Positions 1-9,519 of a DNA stretch of 64,000 nucleotides are shown here, piece after piece; the first letter of the stretch is position 1, and every line of letters begins with the position of its first letter. The stretch covers positions 348,113 to 412,112 of the forward strand of contig JYOE01000007.1 in assembly GCA_000955875.1 (NCBI GenBank), written 5' to 3'. The stretch is from Terrabacter sp. 28. GTDB lineage: Bacteria; Actinomycetota; Actinomycetes; Actinomycetales; Dermatophilaceae. Made by a program: the position numbers and the translations under genes. A model generated the notes under the pieces. The model had not been told where the DNA came from, did not search any database, and saw only the letters and a list, made by a program, of their open reading frames with translations.

Positions 1-82
1 GCCGGCGGCTTCACTCGTGGGTGGGGCTGTTCGGCCCCGGCGGGGAGCAGCCCGCGAGAAGCGATTCGAAGGAGTTCACGCG

Positions 83-1102
83 ATGCGTGGAGTTGTCATG
101 TACGGACCCGGCGACGTGCGGGTGGAGGACCGCGAGGACCCTCAGATCATCGAGCCGACCGACGCGGTCATCCGGCTCAGGGCGACGTGCATCTGCGGCA
201 GCGACCTGTGGCCCTACCGCGGCGCCGAGCCGGTCGACCACCAGGTCATGGGGCACGAGTACGTCGGCGTCGTCGAGGAGATCGGCTCCGAGGTGCGCAC
301 CGTGAAGGTCGGCGACTTCGTCGTCGGGTCGTTCTGGGCCTCGGACAACACGTGCGAGATCTGCAAGGCCGGCTACCAGGCGTACTGCACGCACCGCGTC
401 CTCATGGGCACCATCGGCACCCAGTCCGAGCTGGCGCGCATCCCCCTCGCCGACGGCACCCTCGTCGCGACGCCGGGGCAGCCCGACGCCGACCTCATCC
501 CGTCGCTCATGGCGGCCTCCGACGTGCTCGGCACCGGGTGGTTCGCCGCGGTGGCAGCCGAGGCGGGGCCGGGCAAGACCGTGGCCGTCGTCGGTGACGG
601 CGCCGTGGGTCTGCTCGGCATCCTCGCCGCCCGTGAGCTCGGCGCGGAGCGGATCATCGCCTTCAGCCGGCACGCCGACCGGCAGGCGCTCGCCCGCGAG
701 TTCGGCGCGACCGACATCGTGGAGGAACGCGGCGAGGCGGGTGTCGCGCGCGTCAAGGAGCTGACCGGCGGCCTCGGCGCGCACTCGGTCATCGAGGCCG
801 TCGGCACGCAGGAGGCGATGATGCAGGCCATCCGCTCGGCCCGACCCGGTGGCCACGTCGGCTTCGTCGGCGTCTCGCACGACGTCGCGATCCCCGGCGA
901 CGAGCTGTTCATGGCCGGCGTGCACCTCCACGGCGGTCCGGCACCGGTGCGGGAGTACCTGCCACACCTCATCCAGCTCATCTGGGACCGGAAGATCGCA
1001 CCGGGGAAGGTCTTCGACCTCACCCTCCCGCTCGAGGAGGCAGCCCAGGGCTACAAGGCCATGGACGAGCGCACCGCGACCAAGGTGCTGCTGACCGTCT
1101 GA
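83..1102 (+). CDS. Zinc-dependent alcohol dehydrogenase (MDR superfamily)
   Basis: A 339-residue medium-chain dehydrogenase/reductase, expected to oxidise an alcohol or reduce an aldehyde with NAD(P). Catalytic zinc ligands are visible in CICGSD (C38) and GHEYVG (H58, E59). A cysteine cluster C91-x2-C94-x7-C102 resembles the structural zinc lobe but shows only three of the usual four cysteines. The Rossmann motif GDGAVG is at residues 171-176. I start it at ATG 83 because AAGGAG lies about 9 bases upstream; an upstream GTG at 17 has no such site. A close paralogue with the same N-terminal layout ([12 protein letters not shown]) lies at 23204-24220. The substrate cannot be read from sequence. 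The acetyltransferase follows after 49 bases and may be co-transcribed. Confidence 0.9.
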   Translation: MRGVVMYGPGDVRVEDREDPQIIEPTDAVIRLRATCICGSDLWPYRGAEPVDHQVMGHEYVGVVEEIGSEVRTVKVGDFVVGSFWASDNTCEICKAGYQAYCTHRVLMGTIGTQSELARIPLADGTLVATPGQPDADLIPSLMAASDVLGTGWFAAVAAEAGPGKTVAVVGDGAVGLLGILAARELGAERIIAFSRHADRQALAREFGATDIVEERGEAGVARVKELTGGLGAHSVIEAVGTQEAMMQAIRSARPGGHVGFVGVSHDVAIPGDELFMAGVHLHGGPAPVREYLPHLIQLIWDRKIAPGKVFDLTLPLEEAAQGYKAMDERTATKVLLTV

Positions 1103-1151
1103 CCCGGGCCCCCCACTGGGTCACCTCACGCAACAAGACAGAGGAGCAGCG

Positions 1152-1727
1152 ATGCAGCTTCAGGACTTCCTCGACCACGTCGACGCCGGACGCGTCATTG
1201 AGGGCGGCTCGGCGGCGCATGAGTTCATGCACGAGGCCGCGCAGGACGCGCTGCGCGTCGTGGCACGGCTGAACGGCGCCTACCGCACGCCCGACGAGGT
1301 GCGGGCGCTGCTGGCGGAGCTCACCGGGAGAGCCGTGTCCGCGTCGGTCACGGTGTTCCCGCCGTTCTACAGCGAGTTCGGCAAGAACCTCGAGCTGGGT
1401 GAGGGCGTCTTCGTCAACATGGGCTGCCGCTTCCAGGACACCGGCGGCATTCGCATCGGCGAGGGCACGCTCATCGGGCACGGGAGCACCCTGACGACCC
1501 TCAACCATGCCGTCGACCCGGACCGGCGCGCCGACATGGTGCCCGCCCCGGTGGTGATCGGCAGGAAGGTCTGGCTCGGCGCGGGCGTCACCGTCGTGCC
1601 GGGGGTGACCATCGGCGACGGGGCGATCGTCGGCGCCGGCGCGGTCGTCACGAAGGACGTACCGGCCGATGCCGTCGTCGCGGGCGTGCCGGCCAGGCTC
1701 ATCCGCCCGACCGGCTACCGCGCCTGA
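1152..1727 (+). CDS. Hexapeptide-repeat acetyltransferase (maltose/galactoside O-acetyltransferase type)
   Basis: A 191-residue member of the left-handed beta-helix acetyltransferases that move acetyl from acetyl-CoA to a sugar or related acceptor. The C-terminal half carries hexapeptide turns ([53 protein letters not shown]) and the typical end [15 protein letters not shown]. The catalytic histidine is probably that in LNHAVD near residue 118. GAGGAG sits just upstream of ATG 1152. It follows the dehydrogenase on the same strand. Length and architecture match the LacA/Maa group, but the N-terminal 60 residues diverge, so the acceptor is unknown. Confidence 0.88.
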   Translation: MQLQDFLDHVDAGRVIEGGSAAHEFMHEAAQDALRVVARLNGAYRTPDEVRALLAELTGRAVSASVTVFPPFYSEFGKNLELGEGVFVNMGCRFQDTGGIRIGEGTLIGHGSTLTTLNHAVDPDRRADMVPAPVVIGRKVWLGAGVTVVPGVTIGDGAIVGAGAVVTKDVPADAVVAGVPARLIRPTGYRA

Positions 1728-1742
1728 CCGCTCACCCGAGGG

Positions 1743-4700
1743 TCACGGGAGCGGGATGTCCTGGGTGCGGACGAACTTCGCCACCGTCCAGGCGGGGTCG
1801 GCCGTCTCGACGTCGTCCGAGAAGACGGTCGTGCCGCCGGCGGTGACCGACACGTCGTCGACGACGACGCCCGCCCCGAGCACACCGCCGTCCGTCACGT
1901 ACGCGACGCGCACCTTCACCGATGACCCTGCGTATGGCGTCAGGTCACGTGTCACCTGGCGCCAGCCGCCGCTGTTGCCGTCGAGCCGGTCGCCGAGGGT
2001 CGTCCACGTCGTGCCCCCGTCGGTCGAGCTCTGCAGGTAGACGTAGTCGAAGCCACGCTCCGTGTCGTGGTTGAGCCAGGTCGACCACGTGACCGGGCCA
2101 CGGACCGCGGTGAGGTCGACACTGCGGGTCAGCGTCGCCGTCATGCCGTTCTCCTGCGGCGCCGAGTACGCCCACGACCCCGAGTGGGGACGGTTGGGCG
2201 TTCGGATCCGGGCCACCTGCGTGGCGACCGTCTGCCCGCTGTCCCGGTCAGTGACGGTGACCTGCACGTCGTGCCACCCGGAGGCAGCGTCGACGGGAGG
2301 GGTGACGGTGAACGACGTCGCCGCGCGGCCGTTCGCGGGCACGTCGAGGCTCGCCGTCGCGGGCTGGGCGACGAACCCGTCAGGTGCCTGGACGGCATAC
2401 GCAAGGTGCTGTGCGGAGTCCCTCAGAGAGGACACGCTCACCGTGACCGTCGCCGGGTCGTCGTGGGTCGCGATGCCCTCGCTGGGCGACGCACTGACGA
2501 AGACGTCCTTGCTCAGGCCGGGCCCGAACGTCGGCGGCCGGTCCTGCTCGCGGGTGCCCCACGTCGTGCTGTGCGGGTCCTTGGTGAGGGTCAGGTCGAT
2601 CGTGTGCGCCGAGAGCAGGTCGCGGTTGCTCATCCAGCTCTTCGCCCACGGCGCGCGGTGGGCTGGATTGCCCCTCGTGGCGGAGGCAATGTACTGCAGC
2701 CGGCTCGCGCTGGCGCCGGGGGCGTTGACGCGGATGCGCTCGCCGCCCTCGGGCGTGATCTCGGTGCGCTCGAACATCGGCGCGCTGAGGACGAAGCTGC
2801 CGCTGCCCGGCTGGGCCTCGAAGATGCCGACCATCGAGAAGACGAGCCACGACGAGATGGTGCCGAGGTCGTCGTTGCCGGGCATCCCGTATGCCGTGTC
2901 GGTGAACAGCGGGCGGGCAGCGCGCGTGATGGCGGACGTCTTCCACGGGGCCCCGGTCCACGCGTACATCCACGGCACATGCAGGTCGGGCTCGTTGTTC
3001 GGGTTGAACGCGAAGTTGTTGTGGTAGTCGTACGCGCCGACGACCCACGAGTCACGGGCGACGGTCTGCGGGCTGCTCAGCACCTTCGGCATGTCGAAGA
3101 ACGTGTCGAGGCGCTGCTCGGCCTTTGTCGCGCCGCCCATGAGGCGGAAGAGCGAGGTCGGGTCCTGCTGGGCGAGCCACTGGTACTGCCACGCCGTGCC
3201 CTCGTGGAACGCGTTGCTCGTCGTGGGGTCGGACGAGCCGACCCACGCGCCGTCGGCGGCTCGCGGCCGGGGGAAGCCGGTGAAGCCGTTCGACTCGCTG
3301 CCGGCGTCCCAGAGCTCCTCGATGTTGGTGCACCGGCCGGCGAGCTCCTTCGCCTTGGCGTCCTCGCCGAGCGCGGTGGCCATCGTCGAGAGCATGCAGT
3401 CGCCGTACGCGTACTCGAGCGTCGCCGAGCCGGCCTGGCGTGAGTCGCCCCACTGGTAGCCGCCGCGGTCCTGGTAGCCGACCCAGCCGTTCTTCGTGTA
3501 CGTCGGGTTGCCGTCGCGGCCCCGGAAGGTCGACTGGTCGGCCGGGACCTCGTTCGCATTGCGCCACAGGGCCGCGAAGAGCTTGCGCGACGTCGAGTCG
3601 TCGAGGATCCCGCGCTGCCACAGGGTGACGATGAACGGCGTCACGGGGTCACCGCTCATGACGTTCGTCTCGCTGCCGGCCAGGGCCCAGCGGGGCAGCC
3701 ACCCGGCGTCCTCGTAGACGTGGAGGATCGACTTCGCCATGTCGGCCGCCCGCTGCGGGTGCAGCAGCGCGACGAGCTGGTTCTGCGAACGGTACGTGTC
3801 CCACAGCGAGAACATCTGGTAGTACGGCGTGCTCGACGTGTGCACCGTGTTGTCCAGGCCGCGGTACTTCCCGTCCACGTCGGATCCGACCGACGGGTGC
3901 AGCAGTGACCGGTAGAGCGCGCTGTAGTACGTGCGCTGGTCGGTGGTGGTCCCACCGGCGACGCGCATCCGCTCGAGCTCGGCCTTCCAGACGTCGTGCG
4001 CCCGGGTGCGCAGCGCGTCGAAGGAGGTCGTGGCGCCGGCGGCCTCGGTCTCGGCGACACGGTTGGCGCGCGCCCCGTCGACGGAGGTGTAGGAGATGCC
4101 GACGCTGGCCCGCACCTGGTGGCCGGCGGCGCTGTCGAAGGTCGCGTAGGCGCCGGTGCGGCCGTTGTTCGCCGTGGTGCTGCGCTCGCGGGCTCCCTCG
4201 ACCGGGGCGCCGGTCGAGCCCCAGGCCCCGTACGCCGTGAACGGTCGGTCGAACTTCAGGGAGAAGAAGACGTCATAGCGCTCCTTCGCCGTCTCCCAGC
4301 AGAAGTTGCCGCCCCTGACGTGGCCCTCGATGGTGTCGGTGCCGACCACCTTGACGTCGGCGCCGAAGGTGTAGCCGTTGCCCTCGCCGACCTCGACGAC
4401 GACGTTCTGGGACTGGCCCGCGGGATAGGTGTAGCGGTGCTGCCCGGTGCGGTCGGTCGCGCTCAGCTCGGCGTCGATCCCGTAGCGGTCGAGCTTCACC
4501 CGGTAGTCACCGGGCGCCGCGCTCTCGCGCTCGTGCGAGAAGGCCGAGCGGTATGCCGTCGGGTCCGAGCTCGTCACCGCCCCGGTCGTCGGCATCAGGC
4601 GTACGAGACCCGTCGTCTGGCAGCCCACGCCGGACAGGTGGATCTGGCTGAAGCCGACGGTGGTCGTGTCGGCGTAGTTGTAGGACGCGTACTGCTTGAG

Positions 4701-4949
4701 CCGGGTGTCAGGGCTGTTCTGCACCATGCCGAACGGCATCGCGGCGCCCGGGAAGGTCGTGCCGTCGCCGTTGTTGCCGATCGAGGTGTTGACGAGGGTC
4801 GTCGGGTCGGCGGCGAACCGCGCGGTGGGCGTGGCGGACGGCGCCGCGCCGGCACCGGACGCCGGCGCTGTGACCGCCGCCATCGCACCGGCCGCGATGA
4901 GCGCGGTGGCCCGAACGGCGGTGCGGCGGAAGAGGGACGGGGTTGGCAT
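1743..4949 (-). CDS. Secreted GH92 alpha-mannosidase
   Basis: About 1068 residues. The start at 4949 has a GGAGG site upstream and gives an N-terminus with an RR pair and a hydrophobic stretch ending near PASGAGA, a Sec- or Tat-type signal peptide. The core (roughly residues 50-740) matches GH92 exo-alpha-mannosidases: early NTSIGNNGDGTTFPGA and PFGMVQ, then HIHLSG-like FSQIHLSGVGC, YYSALYRSLLHP, FSLWDTYR and GNDDLGTISSW. GH92 enzymes are calcium-dependent and trim alpha-1,2/1,3-mannose from N-glycans or mannans. The C-terminus adds a beta-sandwich (about 770-880) and a lectin-like module (about 890-1065) probably for attachment to polysaccharide. The gene converges on the acetyltransferase with a 15-base gap. 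Confidence 0.9.
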   Translation of the reverse strand: MPTPSLFRRTAVRATALIAAGAMAAVTAPASGAGAAPSATPTARFAADPTTLVNTSIGNNGDGTTFPGAAMPFGMVQNSPDTRLKQYASYNYADTTTVGFSQIHLSGVGCQTTGLVRLMPTTGAVTSSDPTAYRSAFSHERESAAPGDYRVKLDRYGIDAELSATDRTGQHRYTYPAGQSQNVVVEVGEGNGYTFGADVKVVGTDTIEGHVRGGNFCWETAKERYDVFFSLKFDRPFTAYGAWGSTGAPVEGARERSTTANNGRTGAYATFDSAAGHQVRASVGISYTSVDGARANRVAETEAAGATTSFDALRTRAHDVWKAELERMRVAGGTTTDQRTYYSALYRSLLHPSVGSDVDGKYRGLDNTVHTSSTPYYQMFSLWDTYRSQNQLVALLHPQRAADMAKSILHVYEDAGWLPRWALAGSETNVMSGDPVTPFIVTLWQRGILDDSTSRKLFAALWRNANEVPADQSTFRGRDGNPTYTKNGWVGYQDRGGYQWGDSRQAGSATLEYAYGDCMLSTMATALGEDAKAKELAGRCTNIEELWDAGSESNGFTGFPRPRAADGAWVGSSDPTTSNAFHEGTAWQYQWLAQQDPTSLFRLMGGATKAEQRLDTFFDMPKVLSSPQTVARDSWVVGAYDYHNNFAFNPNNEPDLHVPWMYAWTGAPWKTSAITRAARPLFTDTAYGMPGNDDLGTISSWLVFSMVGIFEAQPGSGSFVLSAPMFERTEITPEGGERIRVNAPGASASRLQYIASATRGNPAHRAPWAKSWMSNRDLLSAHTIDLTLTKDPHSTTWGTREQDRPPTFGPGLSKDVFVSASPSEGIATHDDPATVTVSVSSLRDSAQHLAYAVQAPDGFVAQPATASLDVPANGRAATSFTVTPPVDAASGWHDVQVTVTDRDSGQTVATQVARIRTPNRPHSGSWAYSAPQENGMTATLTRSVDLTAVRGPVTWSTWLNHDTERGFDYVYLQSSTDGGTTWTTLGDRLDGNSGGWRQVTRDLTPYAGSSVKVRVAYVTDGGVLGAGVVVDDVSVTAGGTTVFSDDVETADPAWTVAKFVRTQDIPLP

Positions 4950-5077
4950 GCGGACGCCTCCGTGGTCTCGTCGGTGAGAAGCGCGCTCGGCAGCCGGAAC
5001 GGGCTGGTGAGCGACGCCATGGAGGCTGGCACAGGGCAAGGAGTGACCGGCCGGTAGGCCGTGCGGGAGGACAAAGC

Positions 5078-5092
5078 TGTCCGAATCGGACA
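5078..5092. promoter_or_regulatory. Candidate operator palindrome upstream of the GH92 gene
   Basis: TGTCCGAATCGGACA is a perfect 7-1-7 palindrome about 130 bases upstream of the GH92 start and just beyond the end of the MoxR/VWA operon. Its position fits an operator for the mannosidase gene, but no regulator is adjacent. The role is inferred only from symmetry and place. Confidence 0.4.
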
Positions 5093-5135
5093 CGCGACCG
5101 GACTTCGGGTGTCGGTCGTGCGGTCGGTCGTGCGG

Positions 5136-6269
5136 TCAGGCTCTCCGGGGGCGGCCGATCGACAGGGCCAGGCCCGCGAGGAGGACAGTCGCGGCGACGA
5201 CGGCGAACGCCGCGCTCAGGTCGACGTCCTGCTCGGTCACCGTGACGTGCTTGGGCAGTTCGGCGAGGACCTTCGTCAGGGCGTCGGCGTCGGTCGCCGC
5301 GAAGTACTCGCCGCCGGTCGTCTGGGCGACTCCCTTGAGCGCGGCCTCGTCGACGACGAGGAAGTTGCGGCCCGCGCCGCCGACACCGCCGGGCCCACCC
5401 CCGAAGTCACGGGTGCGGGGCTGCGCGAACCCGCCGTACTGCTCTCGCGTGCACGCCATCTGGGTGGGGTTCGTCGTGCCGAACCCGATCGGGTAGACCC
5501 GCACCCCACGGGCCGCGGCCTGCTCCGCCGCCTGGGCCGGCGTGACGCCGCGGGTGTTGGCCCCGTCGGTGAGCAGCACAATGATCTCCGGTGCGACGGC
5601 CGGCTTGTCGCCCGTGCCCGGGCCACCGGTCCCGGCGCCGGGCGTCGGTGTCGGCGAGGGCGTCGGGTCGGCCGAGCCCGGCCCGTCGGTCGTCGGCTCG
5701 GCGACGGCGTCCGACGGTGCGACGTTCGGGTCGAGCTCGGCGATCGCGTCGATGGAGCGCAGGATGGCCGCGCCGATCGTCGTGCCGCGCCCGGTCGTCA
5801 CCGCGTCGAGCGCCGCGAGCAGCTCGTCGCGGTCGAGGGTCGGGGCCACCGCCAGCTGCGCGAAGCCGGAGAAGACGACGAAGCCGATCTTCGTCTCGCC
5901 GTCCTGGTTCTCGATGAACGACCGCACCGCAGCCTGGGCCGCGGCCAGCCGGTTCGGGTCGACGTCGGTCGAGCACATCGACCCGGAGACGTCGAGCGCC
6001 AGGATGATCGTCGAGCTCGACACGGGCACCTGCGCCCTGACGGTGGGACGCGCCGAGGCCAGGCCGAGCAGTCCGAGCGCGGCGAGCACCAGGGCGATCG
6101 GCACGTGCCGGCGCCACGAGCGCGACCCGGCGCCCACCGACCTCAGCAGTGCCACGTTGGAGAAGCGCACGGCCTGGCGCCGGCGGCGCCGCAGCTGCCA
6201 CACGTAGGCGCCGGTCAGCAGCGGCACGGAGAGGAGCGACAGCAGCAGTACGGGCAGCCCGAAGGACAC
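5136..6269 (-). CDS. Von Willebrand factor A domain membrane protein (BatA/BatB type)
   Basis: A 377-residue protein, last in a minus-strand operon. An N-terminal membrane segment (about 4-25) is followed by a basic stretch, a second membrane segment (about 55-73), a VWA domain with the metal-ion site DVSGSM at 93-98, and a C-terminal membrane helix before the tail GRPRRA. This is the Bat layout: two helices, VWA facing out, one helix. A proline/glycine/threonine-rich insert lies inside the VWA domain (about residues 185-225). The GTG start directly abuts the TGA of the upstream gene, which implies translational coupling. In other bacteria MoxR-DUF58-VWA sets act in envelope assembly or stress tolerance; the exact job here is unknown. 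Confidence 0.88.
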   Translation of the reverse strand: MSFGLPVLLLSLLSVPLLTGAYVWQLRRRRRQAVRFSNVALLRSVGAGSRSWRRHVPIALVLAALGLLGLASARPTVRAQVPVSSSTIILALDVSGSMCSTDVDPNRLAAAQAAVRSFIENQDGETKIGFVVFSGFAQLAVAPTLDRDELLAALDAVTTGRGTTIGAAILRSIDAIAELDPNVAPSDAVAEPTTDGPGSADPTPSPTPTPGAGTGGPGTGDKPAVAPEIIVLLTDGANTRGVTPAQAAEQAAARGVRVYPIGFGTTNPTQMACTREQYGGFAQPRTRDFGGGPGGVGGAGRNFLVVDEAALKGVAQTTGGEYFAATDADALTKVLAELPKHVTVTEQDVDLSAAFAVVAATVLLAGLALSIGRPRRA

Positions 6270-7253
6270 TCAGATCACCCGCCCCTGGCGCAGCACCGAG
6301 ATCGTCGCGCCGCCGAGCAGCAGCAGGGCTGCCGCGGCAGCGAGCCACGACGTCACCTCGTGCGGCACGGTGCGTGTCGTCCACTGGAGCTCGATCGAGT
6401 CGTAGACCGCGGCGAGGGAGGCAGCGTCCGTGGCCCGGCGGTAGGTGCCGCCCGTCGTCTCGGCGATCTGCTGCAGCGACGCCTCGTCGAGCGCCGTCGC
6501 GATGCTGAACCCGTCGACCTCGATGACGGTGCCCCCCGGGGTTCCGAGCCCGATCGGCTCGACGCGCACCCCGGCCGCCGACGCCAGCTCGGCGGCTTTG
6601 ACCGGGTCGGCCGAGGCCGTGTTCTCACCGTCGCTCAGCAGCACGATCGCGGTGCCGCCGTGGAAGCCGATCGGCGTCTCGTCCTGCGTTCCCGCCTCCG
6701 CGTCGCCGGGCGCCTTGACGGGCTTGCCGACGATCGCGCTCAGCCCGGTGAGGACACCGTCCGCGAGGGACGTGTCGCCGGACGGCTTGAGGCGGGCGAC
6801 GGCTGCCAGCACGGCGGCCCGGTCCTCCGTCGGCCGCTGCGTCACGAGCGCCGTGCCGCCGAAGGCCACGACCGCGATGCGCACCGACGGCGGCTGCTTC
6901 TCGACGAACCCACGGGCCGCGGCCTTGGCCGCCTCGACCCGCGAGGGCTTGACGTCCTTGGCCGCCATGCTGTTCGACACGTCGAAGGCCAGCACGACCG
7001 TCCCCTCGCGGTGCGGCTCGGCGAACGTCGCCACCGGGCGGGTCAGCGACAGCACGAGCACGGTGAGCGCCCCGATGAGCAGGGCAGGTCCGGCGTGGCG
7101 CCGCCAGCCGCGGCGCGGTGCCGGCAGGACGAGGCCCTGCTCGGCGAGGGCGGCGCGCCGCTGCTCCTGCACCCGCAGCACGCGCCGGTAGCCGACGACG
7201 AGCACCGGGACGACGAGCAGTCCCGCGAGCGCCCACGGCCACGTCAGCGTCAT
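6270..7253 (-). CDS. Von Willebrand factor A domain membrane protein
   Basis: A 327-residue paralogue of the next gene. N-terminal helix (about 5-22), second helix (about 55-72), VWA domain with MIDAS motif DVSNSM at 91-96, then a C-terminal helix with tail RQGRVI. The domain probably binds a divalent metal and a protein partner at the membrane. It starts at ATG 7253, after an unusual triple repeat of the ribosome-binding-site/ATG segment. Its stop is immediately followed by the GTG of the last gene. The operon order MoxR, DUF58, VWA, VWA supports a joint complex. Confidence 0.88.
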   Translation of the reverse strand: MTLTWPWALAGLLVVPVLVVGYRRVLRVQEQRRAALAEQGLVLPAPRRGWRRHAGPALLIGALTVLVLSLTRPVATFAEPHREGTVVLAFDVSNSMAAKDVKPSRVEAAKAAARGFVEKQPPSVRIAVVAFGGTALVTQRPTEDRAAVLAAVARLKPSGDTSLADGVLTGLSAIVGKPVKAPGDAEAGTQDETPIGFHGGTAIVLLSDGENTASADPVKAAELASAAGVRVEPIGLGTPGGTVIEVDGFSIATALDEASLQQIAETTGGTYRRATDAASLAAVYDSIELQWTTRTVPHEVTSWLAAAAALLLLGGATISVLRQGRVI

Positions 7254-7281
7254 CGCCGTCTCCTCATCGCCGTCTCCTCAT
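7250..7281 (-). repeat. Triplicated initiation segment with two 5-codon mini-ORFs
   Basis: Read on the minus strand, the 14-base unit ATGAGGAGACGGCG occurs twice in a row and is followed by the real ATG of the VWA gene (7253). The first ATG overlaps the TGA of the DUF58 gene. Each of the first two ATGs opens a five-codon frame MRRRR that ends in a TGA overlapping the next ATG. The unit carries its own GGAGA ribosome-binding site. It looks like a tandem duplication of an original ATGA stop-start overlap. Confidence 0.75.
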
Positions 7282-8297
7282 CGCCGTCTCCGTCGCCGCA
7301 GCTCGGAGATGCGCATGAGCGACCGCACGAGGTCGTCGTCGGTGCGCACGGTGTAGAGGTCCACCCCCGCCTTGCGGGCGCGCGCCTCGAGGTCGGCCTG
7401 CCGCGCGTCGGCCGCCGCCGCCAGCCGTTGCCGGAACACCGTGTCGCTCGTGTCGACGAAGATCTGCTCGCCGGTCTCGGCGTCCTCGACGTAGACGCCG
7501 CCTGCGTCGGGCAGCTCGCTCTCGCGCGGGTCGACGACCTGGATCGCGACCACCTCGTGCCGCCGGGCGAGCCGGGCCAGCGACCGCTCCCACCCCTCGG
7601 CGCTGATGAAGTCCGACACGACCAGCACGAGCCCACGTCTGCGGGCGATGCCCGCTGCCGCCGTCAGCAGGAGCGCCAGGTCGGTGACCGTCCGCTCCTC
7701 GGTGGCTCGGTCGGGCGCCCCGCCGCCGTATGCCGGCCGCCTGGCTCCGCCCGCCCGCCCCGTCCTCGGCCGCAGCCGGTCGCGCCACCCGGACGGGGCA
7801 GCGGAGGGCTCCTCGGCGGCGCGGGACTCGCGCCGGTTGAGCAGCAGCTTGGCGATGCGCAGCACCTGGATGCGCCCGGACGCCGGCGGGACGATCGCGT
7901 CGACCCCGGTGTCCATGACGATCGCCCCGACCCGGCTGCCGCCGCGGGTCAGCACGTGCGCCAACGTCGTCGCGACCTCCGCCAGCACGAGGTGCTTCTG
8001 CCGGTCGACTGGCCCGAAACCCATCGACGCCGAGTGGTCGAGCAGCAGCCACGCCGTCAGCTCCCGGTCCTCGACGAACTCGCGGACGTAGGGCGTGTCG
8101 AGCCGCGCCGTGACGTTCCACTCGATGTGGCGCAGGTCGTCGCCGGGCTCGTACTCGCGCAGGTCGGTGAAGTCGAGCCCCGACCCGCGGAAGAGGCTGC
8201 GGTAGTCGCCCTGGAGCCGCCCGTCGAGCCGCCGCACCACCCTCCACTCGAGGTGCCGGAGCAGCCGCTCGGCGGTCAGCGTGTCGGTCGCGCCCAT
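7278..8297 (-). CDS. DUF58 domain protein
   Basis: A 339-residue protein of the DUF58 family, which is almost always encoded next to MoxR ATPases. The family signature region is visible: FRGSGLDFTDLREYEPGDDLRHIEWNVTARLDTPYVREFVEDRE, followed by a degenerate VWA-like fold (LLLDHSASMGF). It is predicted cytoplasmic or membrane-associated and a partner of MoxR. A less conserved arginine/proline-rich insertion covers about residues 165-205. ATG 8297 lies inside the MoxR coding region (22-base overlap), showing tight coupling. The C-terminus is a run of arginines that continues into the duplicated initiation segment. Confidence 0.85.
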   Translation of the reverse strand: MGATDTLTAERLLRHLEWRVVRRLDGRLQGDYRSLFRGSGLDFTDLREYEPGDDLRHIEWNVTARLDTPYVREFVEDRELTAWLLLDHSASMGFGPVDRQKHLVLAEVATTLAHVLTRGGSRVGAIVMDTGVDAIVPPASGRIQVLRIAKLLLNRRESRAAEEPSAAPSGWRDRLRPRTGRAGGARRPAYGGGAPDRATEERTVTDLALLLTAAAGIARRRGLVLVVSDFISAEGWERSLARLARRHEVVAIQVVDPRESELPDAGGVYVEDAETGEQIFVDTSDTVFRQRLAAAADARQADLEARARKAGVDLYTVRTDDDLVRSLMRISELRRRRRR

Positions 8298-9424
8298 GTC
8301 GCGTCACCGACCGTGCCCGCAGTGCCGGCGGTGCCACCGGCGGGGATCCCACCGGACTCCGCCCCGAACGCGCCGGCCACCGAGCCACGAGCCTGCTGCT
8401 CGCGGACCTGCTGCTCGCGCAGCGGGGCGGTCGGCACCGGGACGGCGTGGATGATCGGCGTCAGCAGGTCGTCCGGCGTGAGGTCCTCGGCCAGCGCCTC
8501 GTAGGAGGGCACGATGCGGTGCCGCAGCACGTCTCGCGCGAGGTCGCCCACGTCGCCCGGCAGCACGTAGTCGCGCCCGCGGAGGAAGGCCAGCGCCCGG
8601 GCGGCCAGCACGAGGTTGATGGAGGCGCGCGGGCTCGCTCCGTAGGTCAGCAGACGAGAGAGGTCGTCCCGGCCCACGAGCGCCGGCTCGCGAGTCGCCG
8701 CGGCCAGCCGGACGGCATACTCGATGACCGCAGGGTCGACGTAGACGGCGTCGGTCTCGCGCTGGAAGCCGCGCAGCATCTCCGGGTCGAGCACCCTGAT
8801 CGTGGTGACGGCGGCCGAGATCTGCCGCTCGACGACGACGAACTCCTCGGCGGCGGAGGGGTAGCCGATGAGGACCTTGAGCATGAAGCGGTCGACCTGG
8901 GCCTCGGGCAGGGCATACGTGCCCTCCGACTCGATGGGGTTCTGCGTGGCCATCACGAGGAACGGGTCGGGCGCCGGGAAGGTCTCGCGCCCGATCGTCA
9001 CCTGGCGCTCCTGCATGACCTCGAGCAGGGCGCTCTGCACCTTCGCCGGTGCCCGGTTGACCTCGTCGGCGAGCACGAGGTTGGCGAAGACGGGCCCGAG
9101 CGAGACCTGGAACTCGCCGTCGCGCTGGTTGTAGATGCGGGTTCCGATGAGGTCGGCCGGCACGAGGTCGGGCGTGAACTGGATGCGCTGGAACTCGCCG
9201 CCGATCGCGTGCGCGAGCGTCTTGATCGCCATCGTCTTGGCCAGCCCCGGCACGCCCTCGACGAGCAGGTGCCCGCGCGCGAGCAGGGCGACCATCATGC
9301 GTTCGAGCAGCAGGTCCTGGCCGACGATGGTCCGCTTGACCTCGTAGAGCGCCTGCTCCAGCTCGTGCCGACCCTGCCCGCCACCCTGCCAGCCCGTCTG
9401 CCCCTTGCCTGCCTCGCCCTCCAT
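8276..9424 (-). CDS. MoxR family AAA+ ATPase
   Basis: A 382-residue AAA+ ATPase. Walker A is GVPGLAKT (57-64), Walker B is the VLADEVNR segment, and sensor 1 is MATQNPIE, all typical of MoxR. These ATPases act as chaperones for VWA-domain partners. The AAA core is followed by the usual lid (GASPRASINLVLAARALAFLRGRDYVLPGDV) and a divergent glycine/alanine-rich tail after about residue 335. AGGAGG lies 6 to 8 bases before ATG 9424. It precedes DUF58 and two VWA genes, the standard arrangement. Confidence 0.92.
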   Translation of the reverse strand: MEGEAGKGQTGWQGGGQGRHELEQALYEVKRTIVGQDLLLERMMVALLARGHLLVEGVPGLAKTMAIKTLAHAIGGEFQRIQFTPDLVPADLIGTRIYNQRDGEFQVSLGPVFANLVLADEVNRAPAKVQSALLEVMQERQVTIGRETFPAPDPFLVMATQNPIESEGTYALPEAQVDRFMLKVLIGYPSAAEEFVVVERQISAAVTTIRVLDPEMLRGFQRETDAVYVDPAVIEYAVRLAAATREPALVGRDDLSRLLTYGASPRASINLVLAARALAFLRGRDYVLPGDVGDLARDVLRHRIVPSYEALAEDLTPDDLLTPIIHAVPVPTAPLREQQVREQQARGSVAGAFGAESGGIPAGGTAGTAGTVGDATWARPTR

Positions 9425-9519
9425 GCCGTCCTCCTGTCGCTGCTGCCTGGTCGTGCTGCCCTGCTGCTGGTGGGTCGTGCTGATGACGTGTGCGGCCCGT
9501 GACGTGTGCGGCCTGGTGC

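Noticed and set aside
5061..8504. A plus-strand open frame of more than 1100 codons opposite the MoxR/DUF58/VWA operon
   Set aside because: It is the antisense of well-supported genes with VWA and DUF58 motifs; its translation is Arg/Gly/Asp-rich low complexity, as expected from GC-rich DNA.
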